Assembly: GCA_011334435.1 (NCBI GenBank)
Contig: DTPJ01000402.1
Coordinates: forward strand, 1 to 18,402
DNA from: Candidatus Poribacteria bacterium
GTDB taxonomy: Bacteria; Poribacteria; DTPJ01
Length of the DNA stretch: 18,402 nucleotides
Direction of reading: 5' to 3'
Numbering within the stretch: the stretch's first letter is position 1; every line of letters starts with the position of its first letter. The notes under the pieces are model-generated. The model saw nothing but the letters and a program-made list of their open reading frames with translations, ran no database searches and had not been told where the DNA came from. A program made the position numbers and the translations under genes. Positions 1 to 7,637 of the stretch are shown piece after piece.

Positions 1-63
1 CGCTCTTTGTATTTCACCGTCTTTTGTATGAAATATTGCCCTCAATTTTTCTCTAACGCCCAT
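1..63 (-). CDS. Unknown protein, N-terminal 21 residues only
   Basis: A minus-strand reading frame begins with ATG at 63 and runs off the left edge without a stop. The start is supported by a GGAGG ribosome binding site 7 nt upstream (about 70-74 on the plus strand) and by a good minus-strand promoter at 121-149. The visible peptide begins MGVREKLRAIF and is short, basic and soluble-looking. It is too short to assign to a family. It is transcribed divergently from the URO-D-family gene. Confidence 0.55.
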   Translation of the reverse strand, partial: MGVREKLRAIFHTKDGEIQRA

Positions 64-120
64 TTATAACCTCCAAAATACTCTCGGTTAATAAATAATT
101 TAATATCATAATCTGATAAT

Positions 121-149
121 ATACTAACAAAAACAAACGATGATGTCAA
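121..149 (-). promoter_or_regulatory. Sigma70-like promoter for the left-edge gene
   Basis: Read on the minus strand, a perfect TTGACA -35 (149-144) is followed after 17 nt by TAGTAT (126-121), preceded by TGT as an extended -10. The predicted start near 114 gives a leader of about 50 nt before the ATG at 63. The rest of the 356-nt gap between 63 and 420 is AT-rich and otherwise shows only the plus-strand promoter elements listed separately. Confidence 0.6.
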
Positions 150-257
150 TAATTTTATCGTTTAATATATTCCGCACTATAAAAATGTCATAATATAAAT
201 GTCCTTATCATTTAGTTGTGTTTAGATATTTTTGATCTATTCAATTTAGCAGAAAAG

Positions 258-318
258 TGGTATAATCATTATTAATTGGATAAGATATTTCCGTTTCCTT
301 TCGTAAAAATGCTATAAT
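258..318 (+). promoter_or_regulatory. Tandem extended -10 promoters for the URO-D-family gene
   Basis: Two perfect TATAAT hexamers lie upstream of the URO-D-family gene, each with the extended TGn motif: TGG TATAAT at 258-266 and TGC TATAAT at 310-318. Matching -35 boxes are poor (TTCCGT-like at 289-294 for the second), as extended -10 promoters tolerate. The downstream one would give a leader of about 95 nt. Which is used cannot be told from sequence. Confidence 0.5.
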
Positions 319-419
319 AAATAATCCAGAGTATTACAAATTTTTCAGGAAAGTATATAACTTAATCAGGGCATTTTTTGTATTCTGAGGTTAAGAATAT
401 CGTCAAAAAGGAGAAAGTA

Positions 420-1493
420 ATGACTCATAGAGAGCGATTCAATCGTGTAATGCACTTTCAAGATGTGGATAGAATTCCAAATGAGGAGTTCGGCTATTGG
501 GCAGAAACACTTGAACGATGGCGATTAGAGGGCATGCCTGCCGATGCAGATGAGGAATTGTATTTTGGTCTTGATATAAGAAGGGAGAGAAGGTTATTTC
601 AGCCAGATTTTGGACCAATTCCGCCACTAACTCATGGGCTTGATTCAGTGGAAAATATAGAAAAAGCGAAGCCTCATTTTTATGACACCTTTGATTCTCC
701 ACAACGTTATCCTGCGAACTGGGCAGATATGGTTGAGAATTATAAAAAACGTGATTATCCATTAGGGCTAAATTTCTCTGGATTTTTCGGCACTCCTCGT
801 GGTTGGTTAGGATTAGCTAAAACATGCACTTCATATTACGAAGACCCAAAACTTATGCACGCTATAAGCGAGCTTTGGGCTGATACTGTCATCGGTGTTA
901 TAAGAAGGGCATTAGATGATGTGGATTTTGACTTTGTCCAAGTCTGGGAAGACATGGCTTATAATCATGGTTCGCTTATATCGCCAAAAACTTTTCGTGA
1001 ATTTATGACACCTTACTATCGCAAAGTTACCGATTTTATACGCTCAAAAGGAGTTGACGTGATACTTTGTGATTGTGATGGCAATGTAAATGACATGGTT
1101 GAGCTTTTCCTAGAGGCAGGTGTCAATGGACTTTATCCGCTGGAAAGGGTCGCTGGAACTGATCCTTTTGCTATAAGGGAGAAATATCCTGACTATCTTC
1201 TGCTTGGTGGTATAGATAAAATTCAGATCTCCAAAGGTCCTGATGCGATAGATGCTCACATGAAGGATATTCCTAAGTTAATTGATAAAGGCGGATATAT
1301 ACCATTTATAGATCATCGTGTGCCTTCCGATGTGACATTGGCAAATTTCATCTATTATCAAAAGGTCAAGCGAGATATTATCGGCGGTGATTTAGGCGTT
1401 GCACAATGCGACTTTACTAATGCACGTGAGGAAGCATTAAAACCTCCTAAACCATTTGAATATAAGCCTCAGGGAGTAGGTCCTCATCTTTAA
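420..1493 (+). CDS. Uroporphyrinogen decarboxylase-like (URO-D/MtaA superfamily) protein
   Basis: A 357-residue protein of the URO-D/MtaA/CmuA fold. The N-terminus (MTHRERFNRVMHFQ followed by VDRIPN) and the stretch around residues 177-240, with TFREFMTPYYRKV and then GVDVILCDCDGN, are typical of the large group of URO-D-domain proteins that are not haem enzymes. Many of these are suspected corrinoid or one-carbon methyltransferase components, but their substrates are mostly unknown. An in-frame TTG at 378 would add 14 residues. The ATG at 420 is preferred because AAGGAG lies just upstream and because family members start at this motif. Cysteines 217 and 219 sit where MtaA-type proteins carry metal ligands, so a metal site is possible but unproven. 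It is a single gene with its own promoters and a terminator after it. No methyltransferase or corrinoid protein gene is adjacent. Confidence 0.88.
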   Translation: MTHRERFNRVMHFQDVDRIPNEEFGYWAETLERWRLEGMPADADEELYFGLDIRRERRLFQPDFGPIPPLTHGLDSVENIEKAKPHFYDTFDSPQRYPANWADMVENYKKRDYPLGLNFSGFFGTPRGWLGLAKTCTSYYEDPKLMHAISELWADTVIGVIRRALDDVDFDFVQVWEDMAYNHGSLISPKTFREFMTPYYRKVTDFIRSKGVDVILCDCDGNVNDMVELFLEAGVNGLYPLERVAGTDPFAIREKYPDYLLLGGIDKIQISKGPDAIDAHMKDIPKLIDKGGYIPFIDHRVPSDVTLANFIYYQKVKRDIIGGDLGVAQCDFTNAREEALKPPKPFEYKPQGVGPHL

Positions 1494-1501
1494 TAATAAA
1501 T

Positions 1502-1537
1502 ATTATAGGGTATATGCCACGATCTATACCCTATAAT
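1502..1537. terminator. Bidirectional hairpin terminator
   Basis: A perfect 13-bp inverted repeat (1502-1514 pairing with 1525-1537) encloses a 10-nt loop. It lies in the 50-nt gap between two convergent genes, the URO-D-family gene ending at 1493 and the NHL gene ending at 1544. T-rich stretches flank it on both sides, though neither is a pure T run. Position and symmetry fit a terminator serving both strands. Confidence 0.8.
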
Positions 1538-1543
1538 CTATTT

Positions 1544-3556
1544 CTAACTCTTTGGAGTTATTTTATATTCTATCATCAACCGACTATCGCCCTCATTTTT
1601 TTCTATCTGGATAGGAATCTGCAATTTCACAAACTCTACGGTGCATGTTCCTTTGATTTTATTGCAATAGTTCATAAGCAAACTGATCTTAATTTTGCAC
1701 TCTTCTGAACTATTTGAGACTTTGAATGGTATATTTATCGGAAATTTTGGATTTTCAATGGTCTTTCTTTGATCTGATTCTGCTATAATAAGCGATTCTT
1801 TGCAAGGCTCAATCTCATACTGCAAAGGGGCGCCCTCAGTAAGCCCGTAAGATGGGGGAAATTTAACATCAAGGACTAAATTCCCTTTTACATTGGCTTT
1901 TAGCTTTCTTGGAGGAAGGGTCACAACTTTTGCTGACAATCCACTTTCTATGCCTGTTTTATCTTCCAATCCCTTTAATATGAGAGTGCTGACGGTTTTT
2001 GTTTTAAGATCAGCTATGCGGATTGAATGATTATTTGTATCAGCGATGAAAAGCCTATTTCCTGCGATGGCTAAACCGCTGGGTTCATAAAAGCTTGGAT
2101 TATTGCCGTCATTTTTCCCGGACTTTCCTGTTCCTAAAAAAGTTTGTGATGTTTTATCTTTGGGATTTACTATTTTGATTTTATGATTATATGTGTCTGC
2201 GACATATAGCTTCCCATCGTGAAATAAGACACCAAGAGGATGTTGAAGCCTAACTTCTCTCCCTTTTCCGTCTATGTCTCCAAATTCAAATAGATCAAGC
2301 CCAACGATCGTTTCCACTTTTCCGTCTTTTTCGTCAAGATCAATTGAACGTATTGAGCTTACTTCACTATCAGCGACATAAAGCTTATTGCCATCGGTAG
2401 TTATTCCGCTTGGTTGAGCGAGTTCACTTTCCATTAACTTTCCATCAAGCCTTCCTTCTCGTCCGCTTCCTGCATAGGGGCGAACTGAATTATTATCTAA
2501 CACCCATACTTGATGGACGCCTGCCATTGCAATATAGATTTTATTTCCAATGCTCACTAAATCCCATGGCGAACTAAGCGGAGTTTTTAAGGCATTTCCA
2601 CCTGAACCGTAACCTCTCGCTTGTTTGCCTGTCCCAGCGATAGTCTTAACAGTTTTGGCATTGAGATCAGCTTCTCTTATAAGATGATTTTCTGTGTCTG
2701 CTATGTATAGTTTATTTCCAACTAACGACATACCCTGTGGTTTATTAAATTGTGCAGATTTAAATGTGCCATCTTGAATTCCTTCCGATCCACTGCCGAT
2801 AATATCTTTTACGTTGCCATCAAGATCAGTGATGATAATTCTATTGTTATTTGAATCGGATATGAATAAGCGACCATTTGAACCGGTTAACCCGTTTGTT
2901 ATGATCTTGCCCGGAAATGACAAGATACTTTCTGACACTTTGTTCTTTTCAAGAGCTAATTTAAGAGGAATCCTATCTATCTTTCCCTGTTTAGAGAATT
3001 CATCTATTAATGCAGATATGATCTTATCCAATAACTCGTAATGCCCTTCACCAGAGACAGCACCAGATACATATCCATCGGGGTTTATAAGCACTAATGT
3101 TGGCCATGCACGGACGCCATAGCTTCGCCATATACGAAATTCAGAGTCATTAACAACGGGATGTTCTATTCCATATCTGAGAATAGCTTGACGTATGTTA
3201 TCTGAATCCTTTTCGTTTAGAAATTTAGCGGAATGGACACCGATCACAACAAGTTCATTTGGATACTTAGCTTCCAATTTTTTTAGGTCTGGAATGACAT
3301 GCATGCAGTTAATACAGCAATATGTCCAAAAATCTAATAGAACGATTTTTCCTTTTAGATTTTTAATATATATAGGTCTATCGGTATTAAGCCAACCTGT
3401 TCCACCTTCAAGCTCTGGAGCCCTGATCATTTTTCTTTCTGTATTCATAATTTTTTCTTCACTTTCCGTTTTTGCGTTTGCTGAGAATTGCCTTAAAGCA
3501 ATAAAAGTAGATAAGACAATTATAACAGTTACTCCGACAATAATCTTTGTTTTCAT
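1544..3556 (-). CDS. Membrane-anchored thioredoxin-like/NHL-repeat protein (NHLRC2-like)
   Basis: A 670-residue protein. Residues about 4-22 form a hydrophobic signal anchor, so the rest is probably periplasmic or extracytoplasmic. Residues about 45-190 are a thioredoxin/TlpA-like domain with the active-site stretch WTYCCINCMHVIP (C81-x-x-C84, preceded by C80) and the cis-proline motif WPT at 151-153. Residues about 215-555 carry NHL repeats (patterns like LYVADTYNHKIKIV, LFIADTNNHSIRIAD) forming a beta-propeller. The last 110 residues are beta-rich and contain three cysteines. This domain order and the CCINC motif are those of NHLRC2-type proteins. In that family the thioredoxin cysteines are established, but the redox substrate is not well known. 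The start has a GGGAAAG site upstream. It is last in the leftward run, 166 nt after the ECF-like gene. Confidence 0.88.
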   Translation of the reverse strand: MKTKIIVGVTVIIVLSTFIALRQFSANAKTESEEKIMNTERKMIRAPELEGGTGWLNTDRPIYIKNLKGKIVLLDFWTYCCINCMHVIPDLKKLEAKYPNELVVIGVHSAKFLNEKDSDNIRQAILRYGIEHPVVNDSEFRIWRSYGVRAWPTLVLINPDGYVSGAVSGEGHYELLDKIISALIDEFSKQGKIDRIPLKLALEKNKVSESILSFPGKIITNGLTGSNGRLFISDSNNNRIIITDLDGNVKDIIGSGSEGIQDGTFKSAQFNKPQGMSLVGNKLYIADTENHLIREADLNAKTVKTIAGTGKQARGYGSGGNALKTPLSSPWDLVSIGNKIYIAMAGVHQVWVLDNNSVRPYAGSGREGRLDGKLMESELAQPSGITTDGNKLYVADSEVSSIRSIDLDEKDGKVETIVGLDLFEFGDIDGKGREVRLQHPLGVLFHDGKLYVADTYNHKIKIVNPKDKTSQTFLGTGKSGKNDGNNPSFYEPSGLAIAGNRLFIADTNNHSIRIADLKTKTVSTLILKGLEDKTGIESGLSAKVVTLPPRKLKANVKGNLVLDVKFPPSYGLTEGAPLQYEIEPCKESLIIAESDQRKTIENPKFPINIPFKVSNSSEECKIKISLLMNYCNKIKGTCTVEFVKLQIPIQIEKNEGDSRLMIEYKITPKS

Positions 3557-3609
3557 ATTTGATCACTTTCCCTTTTTGACATGTGAAATTACAAAAAATG
3601 TTGTTTATA

Positions 3610-3618
3610 TTTATAACA
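3610..3618 (-). promoter_or_regulatory. Possible extended -10 upstream of the thioredoxin/NHL gene
   Basis: Read on the minus strand, TGT followed by TATAAA (3618-3610) forms an extended -10 about 55 nt before the start of the NHL gene. No convincing -35 is present, so this is weak. If real, the gene can be transcribed apart from the ECF-like gene upstream. Confidence 0.3.
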
Positions 3619-3670
3619 TAATCAATCTCAATGTTATTTCATTAGAATTTGGTAGGATTAATATTAGAAG

Positions 3671-3690
3671 TCTCCCTTTGAAAAGGGAGA
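3671..3690. repeat. Short intergenic hairpin, terminator or dispersed repeat
   Basis: An 8-bp perfect stem (TCTCCCTT / AAGGGAGA) closes a TGAA loop between the ECF-like gene and the NHL gene. There is no T run after it on the minus strand, so it is not a textbook terminator for the upstream gene. Similar CTCCCTTT...AAAGGGAG palindromes are common as dispersed intergenic repeats in many bacteria, which is the other reading. Confidence 0.5.
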
Positions 3691-3722
3691 TTTAGAGGAA
3701 TTTTAAGGAGTAAAATTATATT

Positions 3723-4655
3723 TTATAGAAAAACAGCGGAGATGATTATAAGCAATATAAGAGGTGCAAGCCCTAATCCGAGTCCGCCAGCACCTTGAAC
3801 TGCTTGACCAAATCCCTTCCCTAATACGCCCATATCATAAGCACCGATAGCGATCCAATTGCCGATGCCAAGAGCTAAAACCGCACTAACAATCATTAAT
3901 ATACTTGCCCATAAATGAGCTTTTGAGCGATCTTTCTCATCCATAACGTCAGTATATAAAAGACCTAAACGTTTAACTGCTGGATATAGAGCAGGAAGCA
4001 ATATAGGACCTAAAACTCCTGAAGCCAAAAAGTTGTTTAACGTTATAATATTTGCCAAGACAGAAAAAGGGACCATTCCAAGCGTATGGACTCCCCATCC
4101 GATTATAACTCCACAGACAACACTTGCGGTTAATATAATCAAGAAATAGCTTATTGAAAGGAATTTTAATACGAGAAAAGTTGATATAAAGCTTGCTAAA
4201 AAGATCAACACATGCCTAATTATTGAGACATTGCCAGACATTATAAGAGTATAGAATAGATCAACGAAAAGTCCCGCGATTATTGATATGAGAATTAGTC
4301 TAAGAAGTGTAAGGTGAGATTTGGCGGTCAATTCTCCTTTGCAAAGAGCTAAATATATCCTATATGGTATATAGCCATAGAGAAAATTTCCGATAAAGCC
4401 AAAGATCGTCCCAAGTCCAAAAGTGCCGAAAGCATCGGCGATGGTATTTCCGATAGCCGATCCCCATGCTGCTGCGGGACCGAACATCAATGAACAGATT
4501 ATCGGTATGACATTTGCAGGTCTGACCTCAGTAAAACCCGGCACAAGTGGAATTCCGACCTTGAAAGGTATCAGTATTGCAGCATATAAAGCAGCTGTCA
4601 CCGCAGTTAGAACTATCATCCTAGTGTTTTTCCACATAGTTATAAGCTCTTTCAT
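3723..4655 (-). CDS. ECF-type transporter S-component-like integral membrane protein
   Basis: A 310-residue, very hydrophobic protein with about seven to nine membrane segments. Residues 44-74 (VRPANVIPIICSLMFGPAAA, then WGSAIGNTIAD) and 85-99 (FGFIGNFLYGYIPYR) match the pattern of substrate-binding S components of energy-coupling factor vitamin importers, QueT/ThiW-like in general style. S components are usually about 180-200 residues. This one has an extra C-terminal part (about 245-310) with two more hydrophobic segments and a glycine-rich link. No EcfA ATPase or EcfT gene is in the window, so it would need a shared module encoded elsewhere or work alone. The substrate cannot be read from sequence. 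A strong GGGAGG site precedes the ATG. The gene lies 23 nt after the unknown cysteine protein, so the two are very likely co-transcribed. Confidence 0.72.
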   Translation of the reverse strand: MKELITMWKNTRMIVLTAVTAALYAAILIPFKVGIPLVPGFTEVRPANVIPIICSLMFGPAAAWGSAIGNTIADAFGTFGLGTIFGFIGNFLYGYIPYRIYLALCKGELTAKSHLTLLRLILISIIAGLFVDLFYTLIMSGNVSIIRHVLIFLASFISTFLVLKFLSISYFLIILTASVVCGVIIGWGVHTLGMVPFSVLANIITLNNFLASGVLGPILLPALYPAVKRLGLLYTDVMDEKDRSKAHLWASILMIVSAVLALGIGNWIAIGAYDMGVLGKGFGQAVQGAGGLGLGLAPLILLIIISAVFL

Positions 4656-4678
4656 ACTGTCCTCCCGTTTATTAAAGA

Positions 4679-5413
4679 TTATTTTATCGCACCACGCAAG
4701 GTTAAAAATGCGATGACTTTTGCCTTAGTGCTATCATCAAGCTGGGCGTCCACATCTACAAAAAGACCGTTATATTTATTTGCCAAATATTTCGCAAGCA
4801 TAGTCTTTTGACAGAAAGATTGTGCGAAAAAGACTATCGGTATCCCTTCATCAACAAACATCTCTATTTCCATATTATCAGGTGCTTTATTCTCCATACA
4901 TCTTGCCCAACCGTATACATGCGTAGTGTTTGGGAAGATGTCAAGAATTGCGAAATCTCTCGGTGGAACGCCCCAAAATCCTGCGGTAGGTTTACATGGT
5001 TTTAGGTTTTTATCCACTTCCATAATGACACTATTAACAATCCTGTTCATTTTCTCTCTTAAAGGCAAGTCTGATACAGATATTGGGTTGCCTTGTGGTT
5101 TAGAGTTCATATTTCGCGTAGTTATTATCTTGCTGTTAGGTAGTAGTTCACGCAGAGCTTCGGCGATAAACCTCATACCGTCGCATTTCCCTTCGCCTAC
5201 ATCTGCTAATATTATATCTGGCTTGATGATTAAGGCATTGACAAATACAGTTTTCAAAGTAGCACAATAGATTTTAGGTGCGATCTTCTCTATCACATCA
5301 AAATAATCTATCCCAGTTATAGGCATATCAAGATCAATGAATTCATAACCAGCGTTTTTATAGTGATCAATGAATTCTTGATTTGGCACTCCTGCTATAC
5401 CTACTTTTTTCAT
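4679..5413 (-). CDS. Conserved-looking protein of unknown function with five cysteines
   Basis: A 244-residue soluble protein with no signal peptide. I do not recognise its family with confidence. The N-terminal half looks like an alternating alpha/beta fold: MKKVGIAGVP, then IYCATLK with C50, then PDIILADVGEGKCDGMRF with C77. This layout is loosely like the cysteine-bearing alpha/beta subunits of the 2-hydroxyacyl-CoA dehydratase (HgdB/BcrC) superfamily. The second half has dense, motif-like stretches, GFWGVPPRDFAILDIFP (145-161), THVYGWARCME (164-174, H165, C172) and FFAQSFCQK (195-203, C201), that look strongly constrained. Cysteines 50, 77, 140, 172 and 201 could bind a metal or cluster. 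It sits 23 nt before the S-component-like gene, suggesting a role in uptake or use of the same compound. Its ribosome binding site (AAGG) is weak. Confidence 0.7.
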   Translation of the reverse strand: MKKVGIAGVPNQEFIDHYKNAGYEFIDLDMPITGIDYFDVIEKIAPKIYCATLKTVFVNALIIKPDIILADVGEGKCDGMRFIAEALRELLPNSKIITTRNMNSKPQGNPISVSDLPLREKMNRIVNSVIMEVDKNLKPCKPTAGFWGVPPRDFAILDIFPNTTHVYGWARCMENKAPDNMEIEMFVDEGIPIVFFAQSFCQKTMLAKYLANKYNGLFVDVDAQLDDSTKAKVIAFLTLRGAIK

Positions 5414-5432
5414 TTAGGTCTGCCTTTGTTAT

Positions 5433-5459
5433 GTAAGGGCGAACGCTATCCGCCCCTAC
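5433..5459. repeat. REP-like intergenic palindrome
   Basis: GTAAGGGCG (5433-5441) and CGCCCCTAC (5451-5459) form a 9-bp inverted repeat with one mismatch around a 9-nt loop. It is markedly more GC-rich than the AT-rich surroundings. It resembles the GTAGGGGCGAAC...CGCCCCTAC palindromes scattered between genes in many bacterial genomes. It lies between the Gfo/Idh gene and the unknown cysteine protein gene. As RNA it could act as a weak terminator or stabilising hairpin. Confidence 0.6.
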
Positions 5460-5488
5460 TAATTTGATTTTACAGAGATTATGATCTT

Positions 5489-6499
5489 CTATGATCTTCG
5501 CTTTGGTCTCGCAGGCATACCAGTCCTTGCAGACTCATAAATAGCATCCATCAATTCACTATGGATAATTCCATTCATAACGTTTGTGCGAGGCTCTGCT
5601 TTGCCAAGTATAGCATTGATGAAGTTATGATCAGAAGGACCAGCAGACATTTCAGGTGTAATTGGCGGATTTTCAACAAATTTTCCACCTTCAAAAACTC
5701 TGATCCATCCTCCACCCCATCCGTCTATCTCAACGCGACCATTGTCAAAAATAAACGCCATGTGAGACCCACCAGGGCTTGGACAGTTTCCACTGATGAC
5801 TATGCTTGCCATTACGCCATTCTGAAATCGGATATTAGTTGACGAGTTAATATCAACAGGCGATCCGCAGTTATCAATAAAAGAAAATACTTCTGCAACA
5901 GGCGATTCCACAGACCAGCAAAGGCTATTAAGCAGATGTGCCCCGCTATCATAGGCTTGACCGCCTCCCGAAAGCTCTGGTTTTTGTCTCCATGTGCCAA
6001 TAGTCGCTTTAAGCCAGTTTTGCGTTATATACCCGATAACAAGCTCTAACTTGCCAAAACCTTTATTGCGAATTTGCTCTCTGAGGTAATAAAAGTTTGC
6101 TGAACATGAGGTGTTGTATCCGATGACGAATATTTTGCCTGTCTCTTTGACCTTATCTGCTAATATATATGCGTGTTCTGATGATGTCACCATCGGCTTT
6201 TCCATGAATACATGGCATCCAGCGTCAAGTGCCATCATGCCTTGCTCAAAGTGTAATGTATGAGGCGTAGAAATAAGAACTGCATCTGGCTTAATCTCTG
6301 AAAGCATCTTTGGTATGTTATCGTAAGCGACAGGCTTAGGTGTTACATCTGCAAAAAGCCTATCAATATAATTCTGTGCAATTTGAGTGTTTACATCACA
6401 AGCAGATACTATTTGAACATCAGGATGCCTTTTCAGACTATTGGCATGACCAGAGGAATTGCCTCCGCAACCGATCATAGCAAGACGGATTTTAGACAT
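5489..6499 (-). CDS. Gfo/Idh/MocA-family NAD(P)-dependent oxidoreductase
   Basis: A 336-residue oxidoreductase. The N-terminal Rossmann domain has the dinucleotide motif GCGGNSSGHA (10-19). The family motif EKP is at 100-102, and the second domain carries the YDSGAHLLN stretch (183-191), with D184 and H188 at the usual catalytic positions. Family members oxidise, reduce or epimerise sugars, inositols and related polyols in the cytoplasm. The substrate here is not readable. An in-frame GTG at 6514 would add five residues, but it overlaps the GAAGGAG ribosome binding site, so the ATG at 6499 is preferred. It is driven by a clear minus-strand promoter at 6609-6637 and is divergent from an SDR gene. 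It is first in a leftward run but separated from the next gene by 75 nt containing a palindrome. Confidence 0.92.
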   Translation of the reverse strand: MSKIRLAMIGCGGNSSGHANSLKRHPDVQIVSACDVNTQIAQNYIDRLFADVTPKPVAYDNIPKMLSEIKPDAVLISTPHTLHFEQGMMALDAGCHVFMEKPMVTSSEHAYILADKVKETGKIFVIGYNTSCSANFYYLREQIRNKGFGKLELVIGYITQNWLKATIGTWRQKPELSGGGQAYDSGAHLLNSLCWSVESPVAEVFSFIDNCGSPVDINSSTNIRFQNGVMASIVISGNCPSPGGSHMAFIFDNGRVEIDGWGGGWIRVFEGGKFVENPPITPEMSAGPSDHNFINAILGKAEPRTNVMNGIIHSELMDAIYESARTGMPARPKRRS

Positions 6500-6526
6500 A
6501 TCATACTCCTTCACTGATAATCTCTA

Positions 6527-6576
6527 TAATGCTTTGCCGAATTAATCTCCTTAGACTGTAATTCAATAAAGCATTA
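6527..6576. repeat. 9-bp inverted repeat in the Gfo/Idh leader
   Basis: TAATGCTTT (6527-6535) and AAAGCATTA (6568-6576) are a perfect inverted repeat 32 nt apart, inside the predicted 100-nt leader of the Gfo/Idh mRNA and just before its ribosome binding site. It could form a leader stem or be an operator half-site pair. Being AT-rich, chance cannot be excluded. Confidence 0.35.
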
Positions 6577-6608
6577 GTAAATGATATTTGAACAATTGAG
6601 TTTTTATT

Positions 6609-6637
6609 ATTCTATTGCTTTATTTTGATTTAGTCAA
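6609..6637 (-). promoter_or_regulatory. Sigma70-like promoter for the Gfo/Idh gene
   Basis: Read on the minus strand, TTGACT (6637-6632) is followed after exactly 17 nt by TAGAAT (6614-6609). The predicted start is near 6602, leaving a leader of about 100 nt. Its -35 box lies only 32 nt from the -35 box of the opposite promoter. Confidence 0.65.
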
Positions 6638-6669
6638 TGGAAATTTGCTGAAGTTTTTGCATTGAAGTT

Positions 6670-6699
6670 TTGACAATCCATAAAATGATAGTTTATAAT
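6670..6699 (+). promoter_or_regulatory. Consensus sigma70 promoter for the SDR/PQQ-like pair
   Basis: A perfect TTGACA (6670-6675) and a perfect TATAAT (6694-6699) are separated by 18 nt. The start near 6706 gives a leader of about 85 nt before the SDR ATG. It is back to back with the Gfo/Idh promoter. Confidence 0.75.
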
Positions 6700-6790
6700 A
6701 GTAGTCAACCAAATTAGTTTTTTCAGTTTTTTAGCTTAAAATTGTCTAAATTTCAGTAATATTTAATAGATTTTTAGATCGGAGTAAGCA

Positions 6791-7612
6791 ATGAAAATAA
6801 ATGACTCTAATGCTATTGTTACAGGTTCAGCAAGAGGTATCGGAAGAAAGATCGCTGAAGCTCTTTTATCACAGGGTGCTTATGTCGCATTTGTGGACAT
6901 ATTAGCCGATCAGCTTAAAAAAACAACAGAGGAATTATCACAATTCGGCGAAAAAATTCTGCCTATCGTATGCGATATTACGCAGGCAGATCAAGTTGAT
7001 AAAATGGTTGAAAAAGTGCATAATAAATTCGGTTCAATAGACATATTAGTCAATAACGCAGGGACATTCTCATATATCGGTCCTGTCTGGGAAGCTGATG
7101 TTGATAAATGGTTTAAAGACATCAAAGTCAACCTTTATGGCAGTTTTCTCGTTTGTCGTAGTGTCGCAAGATTAATGATTGAAAGAAAAAATGGATATAT
7201 TATTAACATAGTTAGTTCAGGAGGAGTTGGAGACCCACATCCATATTCAACAAGCTATGCCTGTTCAAAGACAGGGCTTATGCGTCTAACCGAAGGTCTT
7301 GCAAAGGAAGCAGAAAATTATGGAATAAAGGTATTCGCAGTAGCACCGCCAGCAATTCTTACAGAGATGACAAAATTTATTATGAACGATGAAGGCGGGA
7401 AAAAATGGCGTCCAGGGTTTAATAAGATTTTTGAAGAAGGACATGATTCACCACCAGAAAAAGTTGCCGAGCTTATATTGAAACTCCTAAGTGGAAAAGC
7501 AGATAAACTGACAGGGCGATATTTCCCTGTATCACAGAATTTTGATGAGATTATCGCAAGAACAGATGAGATTATATCCAAAGACCTTCTGACACTTCGC
7601 ATTCGGAGCTAA
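6791..7612 (+). CDS. Short-chain dehydrogenase/reductase (classical SDR)
   Basis: A 273-residue cytoplasmic NAD(P)-dependent oxidoreductase. All classical SDR landmarks are visible: cofactor motif TGSARGIG (11-18), D36 after the second strand (suggesting a preference for NAD), NNAG (88-91), N114, the catalytic serine near 142-143, and Y156-x3-K160. The C-terminal 20-25 residues extend past the usual end. Substrate is unknown; this group is often annotated as 3-oxoacyl-ACP reductase or sugar dehydrogenase. CGGAG stands upstream of the ATG. The PQQ-like gene starts 25 nt after it, so they are probably one transcript. Confidence 0.93.
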   Translation: MKINDSNAIVTGSARGIGRKIAEALLSQGAYVAFVDILADQLKKTTEELSQFGEKILPIVCDITQADQVDKMVEKVHNKFGSIDILVNNAGTFSYIGPVWEADVDKWFKDIKVNLYGSFLVCRSVARLMIERKNGYIINIVSSGGVGDPHPYSTSYACSKTGLMRLTEGLAKEAENYGIKVFAVAPPAILTEMTKFIMNDEGGKKWRPGFNKIFEEGHDSPPEKVAELILKLLSGKADKLTGRYFPVSQNFDEIIARTDEIISKDLLTLRIRS

Positions 7613-7637
7613 TTATGATTTAGAGGGAGTTTATACA

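Noticed and set aside
378..419. TTG start extending the URO-D-family protein by 14 residues.
   Set aside because: The ATG at 420 has a good AAGGAG site, and family members begin at that point.
3195..3695. 166-codon plus-strand open frame opposite the NHL gene.
   Set aside because: It is antisense to a well-supported gene, has no ribosome binding site or family signature, and is probably a shadow of its codon use.
6500..6514. GTG start extending the Gfo/Idh protein by five residues.
   Set aside because: It overlaps the GAAGGAG ribosome binding site that serves the ATG at 6499.
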